38,758 nt of DNA from Gammaproteobacteria bacterium (GCA_018647445.1 JABGTE010000181.1:1-38758), one strand, 5' to 3'. Shown: positions 17,143 to 25,429, counted from the stretch's first letter. Translations and numbers: made by a program. Notes: a model not told the origin generated them from the letters alone.

Positions 17143-17595
17143 AGCAGGTAACTCGTTTTAATGATTCTAAGGTGTGGTTGCTAAGGTTAACCTAAGCGCG
17201 ATCTATAGACCGCATTGGATGTTAAATGTTCCGCTGGTTATTTGGTTTTCTGGTAAACCAGACTTTGGGGCCGACTATCGTGATTTCAAGCCAAAGCAGT
17301 TTGTTAGTCTTTGAATGAGAACACTCAGCGCGCCCTTTGATGGAAGCTTTGGTGGGCTTGACTTGGCAGGCTTTGCTTAAGGCGATAGAATTTTGGTTCA
17401 CAGAGGATCTGGTGTCCGGTTCGTAAATCCGGCGCGAGGCGAGCTTTAGAAGCCAGGGATCGGCAACTATTCGGGGACTAAGCGGTGAAATAAGTCTGCG
17501 AGTGAAATGAGACGCGGCAAAAAGTGATTTTTTAGACAGCGGCTTAATCAATTTTTGCGTATTTTTGTGCAAATAAGAAAAATCAGGGAAGAGCT
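17143..17595. other. 453-base divergent intergenic region between moxR and amtB
   Basis: No convincing gene. The minus ORF 17222-17572 (116 codons) is low-complexity, basic and unlike anything I recognise, so I treat it as chance. Close to moxR there are two CTAAGGT copies (17167-17173 and 17181-17187) and the palindrome AGGTTAACCT at 17184-17193. A TTGGCAGG...TTTGCT segment near 17360 resembles a sigma-54 site but its GG-to-GC spacing is two bases too short. No glnK gene is present. Confidence 0.6.
17167..17196. promoter_or_regulatory. Candidate operator: CTAAGGT direct repeats and AGGTTAACCT palindrome
   Basis: Two CTAAGGT heptamers spaced 14 bases apart (start to start), the second running into the perfect ten-base palindrome AGGTTAACCT. 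The site is 25-55 bases upstream of the moxR start. Position and symmetry suggest a regulator site for the bat operon, but I do not recognise the binding protein. Confidence 0.3.
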
Positions 17596-18885
17596 ATGAG
17601 CAAACTAATTTGGAAACTAGCAGCACTGTCCATGCTGTTACCGTCAACTACCTTTGCCAGTGACGGACTCAATGGCGCGAACACCGCTTGGATCTTAACC
17701 GCCACGGCTTTGGTCCTTATGATGACGTTGCCGGGGCTGTCTCTATTTTACGGAGGCTTGGTTCGGGTTAAAAATATTTTATCGATCCTGTTGCAATGCT
17801 TTGCAGTGACCTGTGTTGCGTCGCTGCTGTGGCTATTTGTTGGTTATTCCATGGCCTTTTCCGAGGGCAATGGGTTCGTTGGCGGTTTTGACAACATTTT
17901 GATGGGGTCCGTAACGGAAGGCGCAATGGTTGGGGACATACCCGAATCGGTGTTTGCGATGTTCCAAATGACGTTTGCCATTATCACGCCGGCGCTGATC
18001 GTTGGTGGCTTTGCTGAGCGGATGCGGTTTTCGTCAATGCTAGTCTTTTCAGGGCTCTGGCTACTCGTCGTGTATGCGCCGATCACTCATTGGGTTTGGG
18101 GCGGTGGTTGGCTGTATGAGATGGGCCTTCTTGATTTCGCGGGCGGAACCGTCGTTCACGTGACCGCCGGCGTTGCCGCGGTTGTGGCTGCTATGGTCAT
18201 GGGGCCGAGGCATGGTTTTCCGAATCAACCGATGCCGCCGCACAATATGACGATGACCATTACCGGCGCAGGATTACTCTGGGTGGGTTGGTTTGGTTTT
18301 AACGCCGGTAGCGCTCTGGCCGCCAATGGTGATGCGGGTATGGCAATGCTCGTGACCCACGTTTCGGCCGCGGCGGGCGCGCTGACCTGGATGGCCTGTG
18401 AGTGGACAAAGTTTGGTCGCCCAAGCGCGCTGGGCGCAGTTACGGGTATGGTGGCAGGTCTCGGAACAATTACGCCGGCGTCGGGATATGTTGGCCCAGG
18501 GGGCGCACTCATTATTGGAATTCTGGCTGGATTTGTTTGTTACCACGCAACGGTCTTTTTGAAACAGCGTTTAAAAATTGATGACTCACTCGATGTGTTT
18601 CCGGTGCACGGTGTAGGCGGCGCTCTAGGGACTTTGCTTGCAGCGGTGTTTGCCAGCGCTGGGCTTGGCGTCTTTAGTGGGCAGGGGCTTGCTGAGGGCA
18701 TGACCATAGCCAGTCAATTCCAGGTTCAGTTGATTGGTGTGCTTGCCAGCGGCATCTACACTGCCCTTGTGACCTTTATTTTACTCAAGCTGATTGACAG
18801 GATGCTGGGTCTTCGCGTGTCTCAAGACGAGGAAACCGAAGGTTTGGATTTAACGCAACACAATGAGCGTGGCTACGATTTATAA
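17596..18885 (+). CDS. amtB: Ammonium transporter
   Basis: A 429-residue inner-membrane channel conducting ammonium/ammonia. A signal-peptide-like N-terminus (LAALSMLLPSTTFA) is followed by eleven expected membrane helices. Family marks include LPGLSLFYGGLVRVKN, the Trp/Phe vestibule region, and the twin pore histidines in GGTVVHVTAG (H188) and DVFPVHGVGG (H338). FNAGSALAANG is also conserved. The start ATG 17596 follows AGGGAAGAG. In many proteobacteria amtB follows the PII gene glnK; no glnK is adjacent here. The C-terminal tail is short and ends LTQHNERGYDL, acidic and polar. A strong hairpin lies just after the stop. Confidence 0.96.
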   Translation: MSKLIWKLAALSMLLPSTTFASDGLNGANTAWILTATALVLMMTLPGLSLFYGGLVRVKNILSILLQCFAVTCVASLLWLFVGYSMAFSEGNGFVGGFDNILMGSVTEGAMVGDIPESVFAMFQMTFAIITPALIVGGFAERMRFSSMLVFSGLWLLVVYAPITHWVWGGGWLYEMGLLDFAGGTVVHVTAGVAAVVAAMVMGPRHGFPNQPMPPHNMTMTITGAGLLWVGWFGFNAGSALAANGDAGMAMLVTHVSAAAGALTWMACEWTKFGRPSALGAVTGMVAGLGTITPASGYVGPGGALIIGILAGFVCYHATVFLKQRLKIDDSLDVFPVHGVGGALGTLLAAVFASAGLGVFSGQGLAEGMTIASQFQVQLIGVLASGIYTALVTFILLKLIDRMLGLRVSQDEETEGLDLTQHNERGYDL

Positions 18886-18903
18886 CGATTAAGGCGCGCC
18901 AAA

Positions 18904-18926
18904 GGCCCGACGGCAGTCGTCGGGCC
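18904..18926. terminator. Strong hairpin between convergent amtB and ddl
   Basis: Perfect nine-base-pair stem GGCCCGACG / CGTCGGGCC with a five-base loop GCAGT, starting 18 bases after the amtB stop. No uridine run follows on the plus strand; on the minus strand TTT follows. It may act as a bidirectional or Rho-assisted terminator, or as an mRNA 3'-end stabiliser. Confidence 0.6.
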
Positions 18927-18996
18927 AATCTCGGCCGAGTGGTCCAGAAAGCAGTAGTTTGGTGGGTGCGTGATGCGCCGCACGATGAGAGCGCAA

Positions 18997-19950
18997 TCAC
19001 CCCCGGGCGTGGGCGCGCTCAACTAGATGCACCAAAAGTTGATCAAATGCATACCCTTGGCCACGCGCGCCATCCGGATAAAGGCTCGTAGGGGTCATGC
19101 CTGGCAGGGTGTTCACTTCAAGCAAGACAAACGTGTCGTCCGCCATCACAATAAAATCTGCTCTTGATAGGTCTCGGCAACCGAGGCATTGGTGCGCTGT
19201 AATTGCTGTAGCACGCAGTTGCGCACTCAGTGCCGGCGAAATATCTGCGGGCATAATATGATCACTCGCGCCCTGAGTGTAGCGATGATGAAAGTCATAC
19301 CAGCTGTTCTCAGGGGTTATGATTTCGATCACAGGAAACGCATCTAGGCCATCTGGGTGTTCTAAAATACCAACCGTCATTTCTCGACCCTGGATGCGTT
19401 TCTCGATTAAGAGTTGGTCGTCATATTCGAAGGCCAAAGAAACGGCCGTAGCGAGGGCTTCTGCATCGGTTACGCGGGTGACGCCAAGGGCGCTGCCCTG
19501 GCGGACTGGTTTCACAACGAGTTGCGCCCCGAGCGTCAGCATGAGGTTCGTTAATTGAACTGGCTTGAACGTTTGCCGACTTAAGATGCCGTGCTGAGCA
19601 AGCGGAACCTCGGTATTGGACAATAAACCTTTGGCGGCAATCTTATCCATTGCTACCGCGCTACCGTGGACGTCGGAGCCTACATAGGGGATGCCCAACA
19701 TCTCGAGTAGCCCTTGAACCGTGCCGTCTTCTCCGGGCGGGCCATGCAGAACGGGGAACACAATATCCGGCTGAAATGCCTGCAGGGCGGTTACGACCGA
19801 CGCATTTAGCTCTATATTGACGAGGCTCGGATAATGCGGCGCTAGCGCCGCCAAAACACTTTCAGCGCTAACTCTTGAGACGCTTGCCTCTTGAGACGCA
19901 CCGCCACTGAGCAGGGCGACCTTCAGGTCTCGCGTTGGCGCTACGGACAT
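18997..19950 (-). CDS. ddl: D-alanine--D-alanine ligase
   Basis: ATP-grasp enzyme joining two D-alanines for peptidoglycan precursors. It shows VALLSGGASQEASVS at the N-terminus, FPVLHGPPGEDGTVQGLLE, the ATP-grasp KPVRQGSALGV, and the metal-binding end FIVMADDTFVLLEVNTLPGM. The length of 317 residues is usual. It lies outside a mur/fts cluster. Its ATG overlaps the stop of the upstream SMP-30 gene by ten bases and has GAGG at good spacing, so the two are translationally coupled. A second Ddl may exist in the dcw cluster elsewhere; this cannot be seen here. Confidence 0.94.
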   Translation of the reverse strand: MSVAPTRDLKVALLSGGASQEASVSRVSAESVLAALAPHYPSLVNIELNASVVTALQAFQPDIVFPVLHGPPGEDGTVQGLLEMLGIPYVGSDVHGSAVAMDKIAAKGLLSNTEVPLAQHGILSRQTFKPVQLTNLMLTLGAQLVVKPVRQGSALGVTRVTDAEALATAVSLAFEYDDQLLIEKRIQGREMTVGILEHPDGLDAFPVIEIITPENSWYDFHHRYTQGASDHIMPADISPALSAQLRATAITAHQCLGCRDLSRADFIVMADDTFVLLEVNTLPGMTPTSLYPDGARGQGYAFDQLLVHLVERAHARG

Positions 19951-20780
19951 CCGGCCCTCGCGTATGCCACGTCGGTGCAGACGATTTTTCCAGATCGCGC
20001 TTGCCTACAAGCCTCAGGCGCCGAGTTTGCGGCCGTTAAAATAAATAGTTTGCGGCCATCTTCGCCGCCCAACATACAAGCGAAGGCTTGATCTTCTACC
20101 TTGATGCGATCCGTCACCTCACCGCCTGCTATGACGCGCAGACATTCTTGGCTTGTCGGCGAGGCGACCCAGATTCCGCCAGCGGCATCTAGACAAATAC
20201 CATCGGGTACTGCGCCTTCAAGCTGCGCCCAAATTCTTCGGTTTGAGAGTTGACCACTGGGCGCAATATCGAAAGCGGTAAGGCAGGCAGCAAAGGTCTC
20301 AGCAACGATCAAGGTGCTGCCATCGGGTGTGATGACACTGCCATTTGGGAAAAATAGATCGCGTGCCGCGACTTCTGCTTGGTGTTGCCCCCGAACTAAA
20401 ATCAATTCAGTAGTGGTCATGGTATCGCCTGCATGCAGGTTGAACCCGAAGTTGCCTACCCAACAGCGACCGAGCGCGTCGACAACCATATCGTTGCAGT
20501 CGTGTTTCGCCAGCGATGACAGGTCACACCAAACCTCGAGCCCGCGTTCGTTCTGAACTAAAATTGACCGATCACGCATGGACACGATGAGTAAACGGCC
20601 ATCTGGTAACCAGCCCAGCCCTGATGGCTGCTCGGGTACCTCGGCAACCACAGTTTTGACGCCATCGGCATCAATCCGGCACACCACATGGTCATGCATA
20701 TCAGAAAACCAAAGTGCCCCGTCATGCCAGCGCGGTCCTTCGGCAAAGCACAGATCGGTCGTGATAGTTTTCAACGGCAT
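19941..20780 (-). CDS. SMP-30/gluconolactonase-like hydrolase
   Basis: A 279-residue six-bladed beta-propeller of the SMP-30/gluconolaconase/LRE family: CFAEGPRWHDGALWFSDMH at the start, PSGLGWLPDGRLLIVSM, CNDMVVDALGRCWVGNFGF, and DGICLDAAGGIWVASP. The expected metal ligands (the Glu in AEGPRW, Asn/Asp in the central blades) are present. Members hydrolyse sugar lactones or organophosphate-like esters; the substrate here is unknown. The ORF opens at 20816, but ATG 20780 is preceded by AAGGA with seven bases of spacing. It is the upstream member of a two-gene unit with ddl, an unusual partnership. Confidence 0.88.
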   Translation of the reverse strand: MPLKTITTDLCFAEGPRWHDGALWFSDMHDHVVCRIDADGVKTVVAEVPEQPSGLGWLPDGRLLIVSMRDRSILVQNERGLEVWCDLSSLAKHDCNDMVVDALGRCWVGNFGFNLHAGDTMTTTELILVRGQHQAEVAARDLFFPNGSVITPDGSTLIVAETFAACLTAFDIAPSGQLSNRRIWAQLEGAVPDGICLDAAGGIWVASPTSQECLRVIAGGEVTDRIKVEDQAFACMLGGEDGRKLFILTAANSAPEACRQARSGKIVCTDVAYARAGCP

Positions 20781-20877
20781 ACGTGAATCCTTAAGGCGGT
20801 CCCAGAAGATTATCATTTACCCGCATTGGGTCCCAGTACAAACCAAGGCTAAGGCGGTATTGCGGTAAGGGCCGCGT

Positions 20878-20961
20878 ATGGCGGCGCTCAAAGCCCTAAT
20901 TGCGTGTTGCTTGTGGGCGGGCCTCACGGTTTATTACGATTTGCCATTTTACGTGCCTTGA
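20878..20961 (+). CDS. Possible small hydrophobic peptide (27 aa)
   Basis: A short plus-strand ORF in the 191-base gap between two minus-strand genes, below the ORF track cutoff. ATG 20878 has TAAGGG six to seven bases upstream. The peptide MAALKALIACCLWAGLTVYY plus seven more residues could form one membrane helix with a Cys-Cys pair. No homologue comes to mind. An ORF this short can arise by chance, and the ribosome-site match is the only positive evidence. Confidence 0.25.
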   Translation: MAALKALIACCLWAGLTVYYDLPFYVP

Positions 20962-20971
20962 CCCTGCGCCG

Positions 20972-21220
20972 TTAAGACGAAGCCTCTGTCAGAAAAGCCT
21001 TGAGCATGAGGTCATTAAATGGCCAGCCGAGTTCCTTTAATGAGCCCGTCCGAGTGACCACAGGAATGCGGATGCCGTAGCGTTCGACGAGTTCGTCTGA
21101 TTCGGCGATTTCGACTGTCTCGATGGATAGATCCAGTTCAGCATGCAGCTCATTTAAGAGCGCTAACGCTTGTTCACAGAGATGACAGCCGAGGGTTGTG
21201 TAAAGTTGAACAGTAATCAT
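20972..21220 (-). CDS. Glutaredoxin-like thioredoxin-fold protein
   Basis: An 82-residue protein with a CxxC redox motif, GCHLCEQA (C12 and C15), after a first beta strand VQLYTTL. It has a cis-proline-type segment RIPVVTR, the layout of the short glutaredoxin-like family (DUF836). Members probably act as small thiol-disulfide oxidoreductases; partners are unknown. Its ATG overlaps the tatD stop as ATGA, so it is the third gene of the slt-tatD unit. Confidence 0.87.
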   Translation of the reverse strand: MITVQLYTTLGCHLCEQALALLNELHAELDLSIETVEIAESDELVERYGIRIPVVTRTGSLKELGWPFNDLMLKAFLTEASS

Positions 21221-21996
21221 AGTTTAAAAAACGCCTGAGCAGTTTGGGTTGTTTCAGCCGCAATTTGCGCCGCGGGCTTGTCTAGAAGTGCCGCAACGAA
21301 CCGACAAATTTCAACCAAATGCGCCGGCTCACATCGGCGATGTTTTGGCTTGGGTTTTAGGGTTCTGGGCAGCAGGTAGGGCGCATCGGTTTCGATCATT
21401 AAGCGATTGCTGGGGATGTCACAGATGAGACTGTGTAAGTGGCTGCCACGGCGTTCATCGCAAATCCAGCCGGTGATGCCAATATGACAATCAAGGTCAA
21501 GGTATCGCGACAGCGTTTGAGCATTTCCGGTAAAGCAATGAACAACGACAGAGTCGAGTCGGTCACGATATTTTGTGAGTATTGCGGTGAAGTCATCGGC
21601 GGCATCTCGCTCGTGAAGAAACAATGGTTTCCCCAGTTCTGCAGCGAGGGCTAATTGGGCTTCGAAGGCCTTACGCTGCTGACCCCTAGGCGTAAAATCC
21701 CGAAAATAATCGAGCCCGGTTTCGCCGATAGCAACGACGCGTTCCTGGCCTGCAAGCGCTTTGAGCGTCTCAAGCGTGTCCTCATTAATCTCCTCGGCAT
21801 GATGGGGGTGAACGCCCACCGTGGCAAAAAGTGCCTCGAACTGTTCGGATAACGCAACCGCCTGTTTCGAGCCGTCGAGACTGGCGCCTGTCACGGCCAT
21901 TTGCAGTACACCCGCCTCTTTGGCTCGGTCGATCACTGTGGAGAGGTCATCTTTGAAGTCACTGTGAGTAAGGTTTGCGCCAATATCAAAAAACAT
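21217..21996 (-). CDS. tatD: TatD metal-dependent hydrolase / 3'-5' DNase
   Basis: A 259-residue amidohydrolase-fold nuclease. It opens MFFDIGANLTHSDF, where the usual HxH is replaced by Asn-Leu-Thr as in E. coli TatD itself. It then shows TVGVHPHHAEE, VAIGETGLDYFRDFTP, LHERDA, VVHCFTGN, ITGWICDERRG and IETDAPYLLPR. The ICDERRG segment places it with TatD rather than the paralogues YcfH or YjjV. TatD enzymes trim DNA and RNA 3' ends and are implicated in oxidative DNA damage repair. There is no tatABC nearby. The start overlaps the slt stop as TAATG. Confidence 0.94.
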   Translation of the reverse strand: MFFDIGANLTHSDFKDDLSTVIDRAKEAGVLQMAVTGASLDGSKQAVALSEQFEALFATVGVHPHHAEEINEDTLETLKALAGQERVVAIGETGLDYFRDFTPRGQQRKAFEAQLALAAELGKPLFLHERDAADDFTAILTKYRDRLDSVVVHCFTGNAQTLSRYLDLDCHIGITGWICDERRGSHLHSLICDIPSNRLMIETDAPYLLPRTLKPKPKHRRCEPAHLVEICRFVAALLDKPAAQIAAETTQTAQAFFKL

Positions 21997-24059
21997 TATT
22001 TTAAGCCTTGGGGTGTGAGGGCATCATTCAACGTCAAGCCTTCGGGCCTTGAGGTTTTGTTAAATACCGCGGGTCCTATCGGTAAGGAATCATTCGGACT
22101 GAACTGTTCAATTTCGTAGGGATACAGGAGTGGCTCGGGTAGGCCGTTCAGCTGCGCGTAGATGGCAGCATACAGCAGGACGGCTTTCACGTAAGCGCGG
22201 GTCTCAGCGAACGGAATACTCTCGATGAAGGCATCAACGGGCTTCGGATTGGCATACCATTTCTTCGCTCTGCTGGGTCCGGCATTGTAGGCAGCCAGGG
22301 CTAAAATTCGGTTATCGTCGAAGCGCTGTAAGAGCTGACCAAGGTACGCTGTGCCGAGTTTAATATTGATATCGGCTTGGGTCAGAACCAAATTCGTTGC
22401 GTCATCTAAGTCTATCGACTTCGCAACGCTTCGCGCCGTGCGAGGCATGAGTTGCATTAAACCCTCGGCGCCCACTGGCGAGCGTGCTTCTGTCCAGAAA
22501 CCACTTTCACGGCGGGCGACTGCCATAGCAAGGGTTACCGGCACGCCTCGGGTGCGGGCAGCTTCTGTAAAGCGCTCGGCGTAAGGTCGTGGGAAGCGCT
22601 CGAGGACCTCATCCCAAGCTTGCGCTTGGGCGAGCGTTGCAATCGCCATGTCATGCCATTGCCACTGGCTTGCGAGTGCTGCCGCAATACGGAGTTCGGT
22701 GTTTGAAAAGGGTTTAATCAATTGAAACCATTCTCGGCGAGCCTCAAGGGTCTCACCCAATGCTATCAGCTCGTAAATTCTCTGGGCGGTTGGGGCGGCG
22801 GCGAGATCGAGCAGTTTCTCGGGTGCGATGGTGGAGCTTTGGTCTGCCAAGCTGCCAGGGATGCCGAGCCATTGCGCGGCGAGGTGCCCATAATAGTCGC
22901 GTTCGGTTGCTAGGCGCTCAAAACGTGCCCGAGCGGAGTCCTGGGCGCGAGTGTTCGGGCTGCTAAGATCAGCTCGGGCTTGCCAATATTGCCATCGCAA
23001 GGTGCCTCGAGCGGATTCAGGCAATTGGCTAAGACGCGTCGACAAGGCGTTGAATTGTCCGGCTTTGATTAGCTGGATAAGGCTGGCCTCTATTAAATCC
23101 GGGTTGGTTCTCAGCGCGGCAGGAATCGACGCATCGTTGAGTGCCAAATTGTCTTCCCGGATCAATCTTAAGACGGCAGCGTAATTATATTCGAGGGCTT
23201 GGGTGGGCTCCAGGCGCCCCGACTCTTTCAGGTCAGCAATGAGTCCCAAGGCCTCACCCGGGCGCTTTTTAATGAATGTCTTTAGAGCTGAGTCGGCCAG
23301 TGCTCGCTGTTCCGGATCTTTGAAATCAACGGTTTTATAGCGGTCCGTGCGGGTTGGCCGCTGTCTTAATCGGATCAATTGGCGTGCTAACGTGCGCTGG
23401 TCCTCTGAGAGGGTTCGCTCAAGATAGGCGGCTAGTCGATCTTCGCCCCCGAGAATCGCCAGTTCATAACGCTGCCAGGCCAGAGCCCTTGTCAAGCCAC
23501 CTGCTCGACGCCAGCGACTGAAGGCTTTATCGCAACCCTTTGGCTGCGAGCGACCGTACAGCCAAAGGGCCTGTGTCGTGGCCATGGCTTCTTGAGTGCG
23601 TTCGAGATTCCAGAGCGCACTGGCCCTGAAACATTGGTTTTCAACATCGCCGTCATCAGTTCTGTGGAACTGTAAAAAGCTTTTCGAGCGGTTTTGGTCA
23701 CGTCGATACTCCGCGAAAGCGCGGCGGAGCTGGGTGCTGATTGGGGAGTTGGGGTGATTTTCAATGAAGGCTTGAACCGCCTCATCCGATGAATAGGGTC
23801 TAGCTAGCAGGGCTTCATATTCTATGTAGCTTCGTAAGGGGTAATCACCGAGGGTTTCGAGCAGTGGTTTAAGCGCGCTGAGCTTACCGCGGCGGGCCAC
23901 TCGTCTCGCTTCTAGAAACACCGCGCGCTGTCGAAATCGTTGCATTTCGATCCCGAAGGTGACGGCGGCTTGCCGGGATGGATTGGCTTGAGCGGTTAGA
24001 CTGATGCTTGATAAGAGGGCGAGGGCAATGAGCCAGAAAATATACAGCTTACGGAGCAT
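21996..24059 (-). CDS. slt: Soluble lytic murein transglycosylase (Slt70 type)
   Basis: A periplasmic enzyme cleaving peptidoglycan glycan strands to 1,6-anhydro products. 687 residues from ATG 24059; the track start at 24071 is GTG and only four residues longer. A signal peptide (LYIFWLIALALLSSISLTAQA) is followed by a long alpha-helical superhelix (the doughnut U and L domains, to about residue 490). The catalytic SLT domain has VARRESGFW (E518), VGAEGLMQLMPRTA, LGTAYLGQLL and ALAAYNAGP. E. coli Slt70 has 645 residues. It is the first gene of an slt-tatD-glutaredoxin unit; no good Shine-Dalgarno is visible. Confidence 0.94.
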   Translation of the reverse strand: MLRKLYIFWLIALALLSSISLTAQANPSRQAAVTFGIEMQRFRQRAVFLEARRVARRGKLSALKPLLETLGDYPLRSYIEYEALLARPYSSDEAVQAFIENHPNSPISTQLRRAFAEYRRDQNRSKSFLQFHRTDDGDVENQCFRASALWNLERTQEAMATTQALWLYGRSQPKGCDKAFSRWRRAGGLTRALAWQRYELAILGGEDRLAAYLERTLSEDQRTLARQLIRLRQRPTRTDRYKTVDFKDPEQRALADSALKTFIKKRPGEALGLIADLKESGRLEPTQALEYNYAAVLRLIREDNLALNDASIPAALRTNPDLIEASLIQLIKAGQFNALSTRLSQLPESARGTLRWQYWQARADLSSPNTRAQDSARARFERLATERDYYGHLAAQWLGIPGSLADQSSTIAPEKLLDLAAAPTAQRIYELIALGETLEARREWFQLIKPFSNTELRIAAALASQWQWHDMAIATLAQAQAWDEVLERFPRPYAERFTEAARTRGVPVTLAMAVARRESGFWTEARSPVGAEGLMQLMPRTARSVAKSIDLDDATNLVLTQADINIKLGTAYLGQLLQRFDDNRILALAAYNAGPSRAKKWYANPKPVDAFIESIPFAETRAYVKAVLLYAAIYAQLNGLPEPLLYPYEIEQFSPNDSLPIGPAVFNKTSRPEGLTLNDALTPQGLK

Positions 24060-24098
24060 AACGGGTCGCACTAAGTTGATCGAGCGTGCTGGCGGGTT

Positions 24099-24536
24099 TT
24101 AATCGCCCACCCGCACGGCTAATACGTCGCAAGGTGAGCCTTGCAGGACGCCGTTGGCGGTTGAACCGAGCAGCAAGGCCAAGCCATGGCGACCGTGGCT
24201 GCCAACGACGATGAGATCAATCCCAAGTTCTTCCGCGAGACTGTGGATTTCAGTCTCGGGTCGTCCGTACACCAAATGGCGGTTTTCGCTGGGGATATCC
24301 AAAGTTTGCGCGAATTCATCGAGCTGAATTTTAGCAGTCTCTTGTAATTGGTCTTGGATGGTAGAAAGGTCCATCGGCACATCCCCGCCATAAGCAAGGC
24401 TCAAGGGTTCTATGACATGGGTACAGCTCAAGTTCGCACCGAATGCTGTACGAAGCGCACAAGCCTTTTGAGCCACGCTTCGGGCATCTTCCGTAAGATC
24501 TACAGCGATCAGAATGTGTTTAAATGCGGCTTGCAT
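24099..24536 (-). CDS. Universal stress protein (UspA family)
   Basis: A 145-residue single-domain universal stress protein. It has HILIAVDLTEDA at the N-terminus and the nucleotide-binding end LIVVGSHGRHGLALLLGSTA, close to the G-2x-G-9x-G(S/T) consensus but one residue shorter in the spacer, then SPCDVLAVRV. I choose ATG 24536 because the family usually has three or four residues before HIL. The track start at 24551 adds five residues and neither has a clear ribosome site. USPs are induced by starvation and oxidative stress. It lies 39 bases upstream of slt on the same strand and diverges from the next gene. Confidence 0.9.
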   Translation of the reverse strand: MQAAFKHILIAVDLTEDARSVAQKACALRTAFGANLSCTHVIEPLSLAYGGDVPMDLSTIQDQLQETAKIQLDEFAQTLDIPSENRHLVYGRPETEIHSLAEELGIDLIVVGSHGRHGLALLLGSTANGVLQGSPCDVLAVRVGD

Positions 24537-24651
24537 ACTGAGTTCTCGCATAGACTTTAAGGAAACTTACCCGACTCCGTAGCAGCATACAATAGATGGA
24601 TGTCCGATGAATTGGCTGTCAAAAAATGAGCTCAAGTAGGAGAAAGCGGAT

Positions 24652-25197
24652 ATGGTTTACCTGTTCATTGGATTGGTGTTGCTGATGCTCATCGCGCCGA
24701 TTGTGTCGATTCTTCCGGGTAAATCCCAAAAGCAGATTATGGCTGTTCGACGTGCTGCCATGGCCAGAGGGATTTCAGTTGAGTTGACAACGATCGATGA
24801 CCCCAGCCCGGATCAAGATAAGTATCGCACCAGTACGGGGCGAGCATTACCTGCAAAACTTCAGGTAGCGGCCTACAAAGGACTTAGCCGTCTGAATTCA
24901 AGCTCTGCGACGCTCCCGGCCTTTCAAGTTCAAAGGACACCCGGACAGAATCCTTTAAGCCCGGATGCGTTTCACAGCATAACGGATGCGTCATTGTCTG
25001 CGCCGTGCCGTGCGTTTCTCGGGCAGTATGCGGCGTCGCTACCGACGACAGTTCACCAGATTATTTGGGATGGACGGCAGCTTAACGTTTATTGGATTGA
25101 ACAGCCGGATCACCAAATGGGAGAAAAAATCTTTACGTTTATTGAAGAGGGCCTACAATGGCTCGCGGAGTTTTCATCGATTTCTAAGGCTGATTGA
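24652..25197 (+). CDS. Uncharacterised membrane-anchored protein
   Basis: A 181-residue protein with one N-terminal transmembrane helix (YLFIGLVLLMLIAPIVSILP, residues 3-22) followed by a basic stretch (KSQKQIMAVRRAAMARGISV) and a soluble cytoplasmic-looking domain. The order helix, then Arg/Lys-rich amphipathic segment, resembles short conserved hypotheticals in Pseudomonas-like bacteria, but I cannot name the family with confidence. ATG 24652 has AGGAGA with good spacing. It diverges from the universal stress gene over about 115 bases. It is a real gene by ribosome site, length and composition; the role is unknown. Confidence 0.75.
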   Translation: MVYLFIGLVLLMLIAPIVSILPGKSQKQIMAVRRAAMARGISVELTTIDDPSPDQDKYRTSTGRALPAKLQVAAYKGLSRLNSSSATLPAFQVQRTPGQNPLSPDAFHSITDASLSAPCRAFLGQYAASLPTTVHQIIWDGRQLNVYWIEQPDHQMGEKIFTFIEEGLQWLAEFSSISKAD

Positions 25198-25208
25198 GCA
25201 GGTAAGGG

Positions 25209-25238
25209 TTGACAAGTTGGTTGCTCAGCGGGTGTAGT
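25209..25238 (+). promoter_or_regulatory. Candidate sigma-70 promoter
   Basis: Perfect -35 box TTGACA at 25209-25214, 18-base spacer, -10 box TGTAGT (four of six) at 25233-25238. It lies about 460 bases upstream of topA, just after the stop of the preceding gene. Confidence 0.4.
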
Positions 25239-25264
25239 AAAAAAGGATAGCGGCTACAGAATGT

Positions 25265-25295
25265 GATCAAAATAACCGTTTAGAGGGTTTTGATC
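25265..25295. repeat. Inverted repeat GATCAAAA ... TTTTGATC
   Basis: Eight-base perfect arms at 25265-25272 and 25288-25295 with a 15-base centre. It lies just downstream of the candidate promoter at 25209, so it could be a 5' RNA stem or a protein site. Confidence 0.55.
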
Positions 25296-25429
25296 GCGTC
25301 TACAGGCTGGATGTATTGGCTCAACGTTGGAATCTTTGGATGGCTGAATGAAAGGGCGGCGGAAAACATCAGTTTTTTCATTCTACACGTAACACCTTGT
25401 AAAAGGGTCTCACAAGGTTTGAATTAAGC

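Noticed and set aside
17355-17375. Sigma-54-like TTGGCAGG...TTTGCT before amtB
   Set aside because: GG-to-GC distance is ten rather than twelve bases, which is outside what sigma-54 accepts.
17222-17572. 116-codon minus-strand ORF between moxR and amtB
   Set aside because: Basic, low-complexity translation without recognisable motif; the ORF is better explained as chance in a promoter region.
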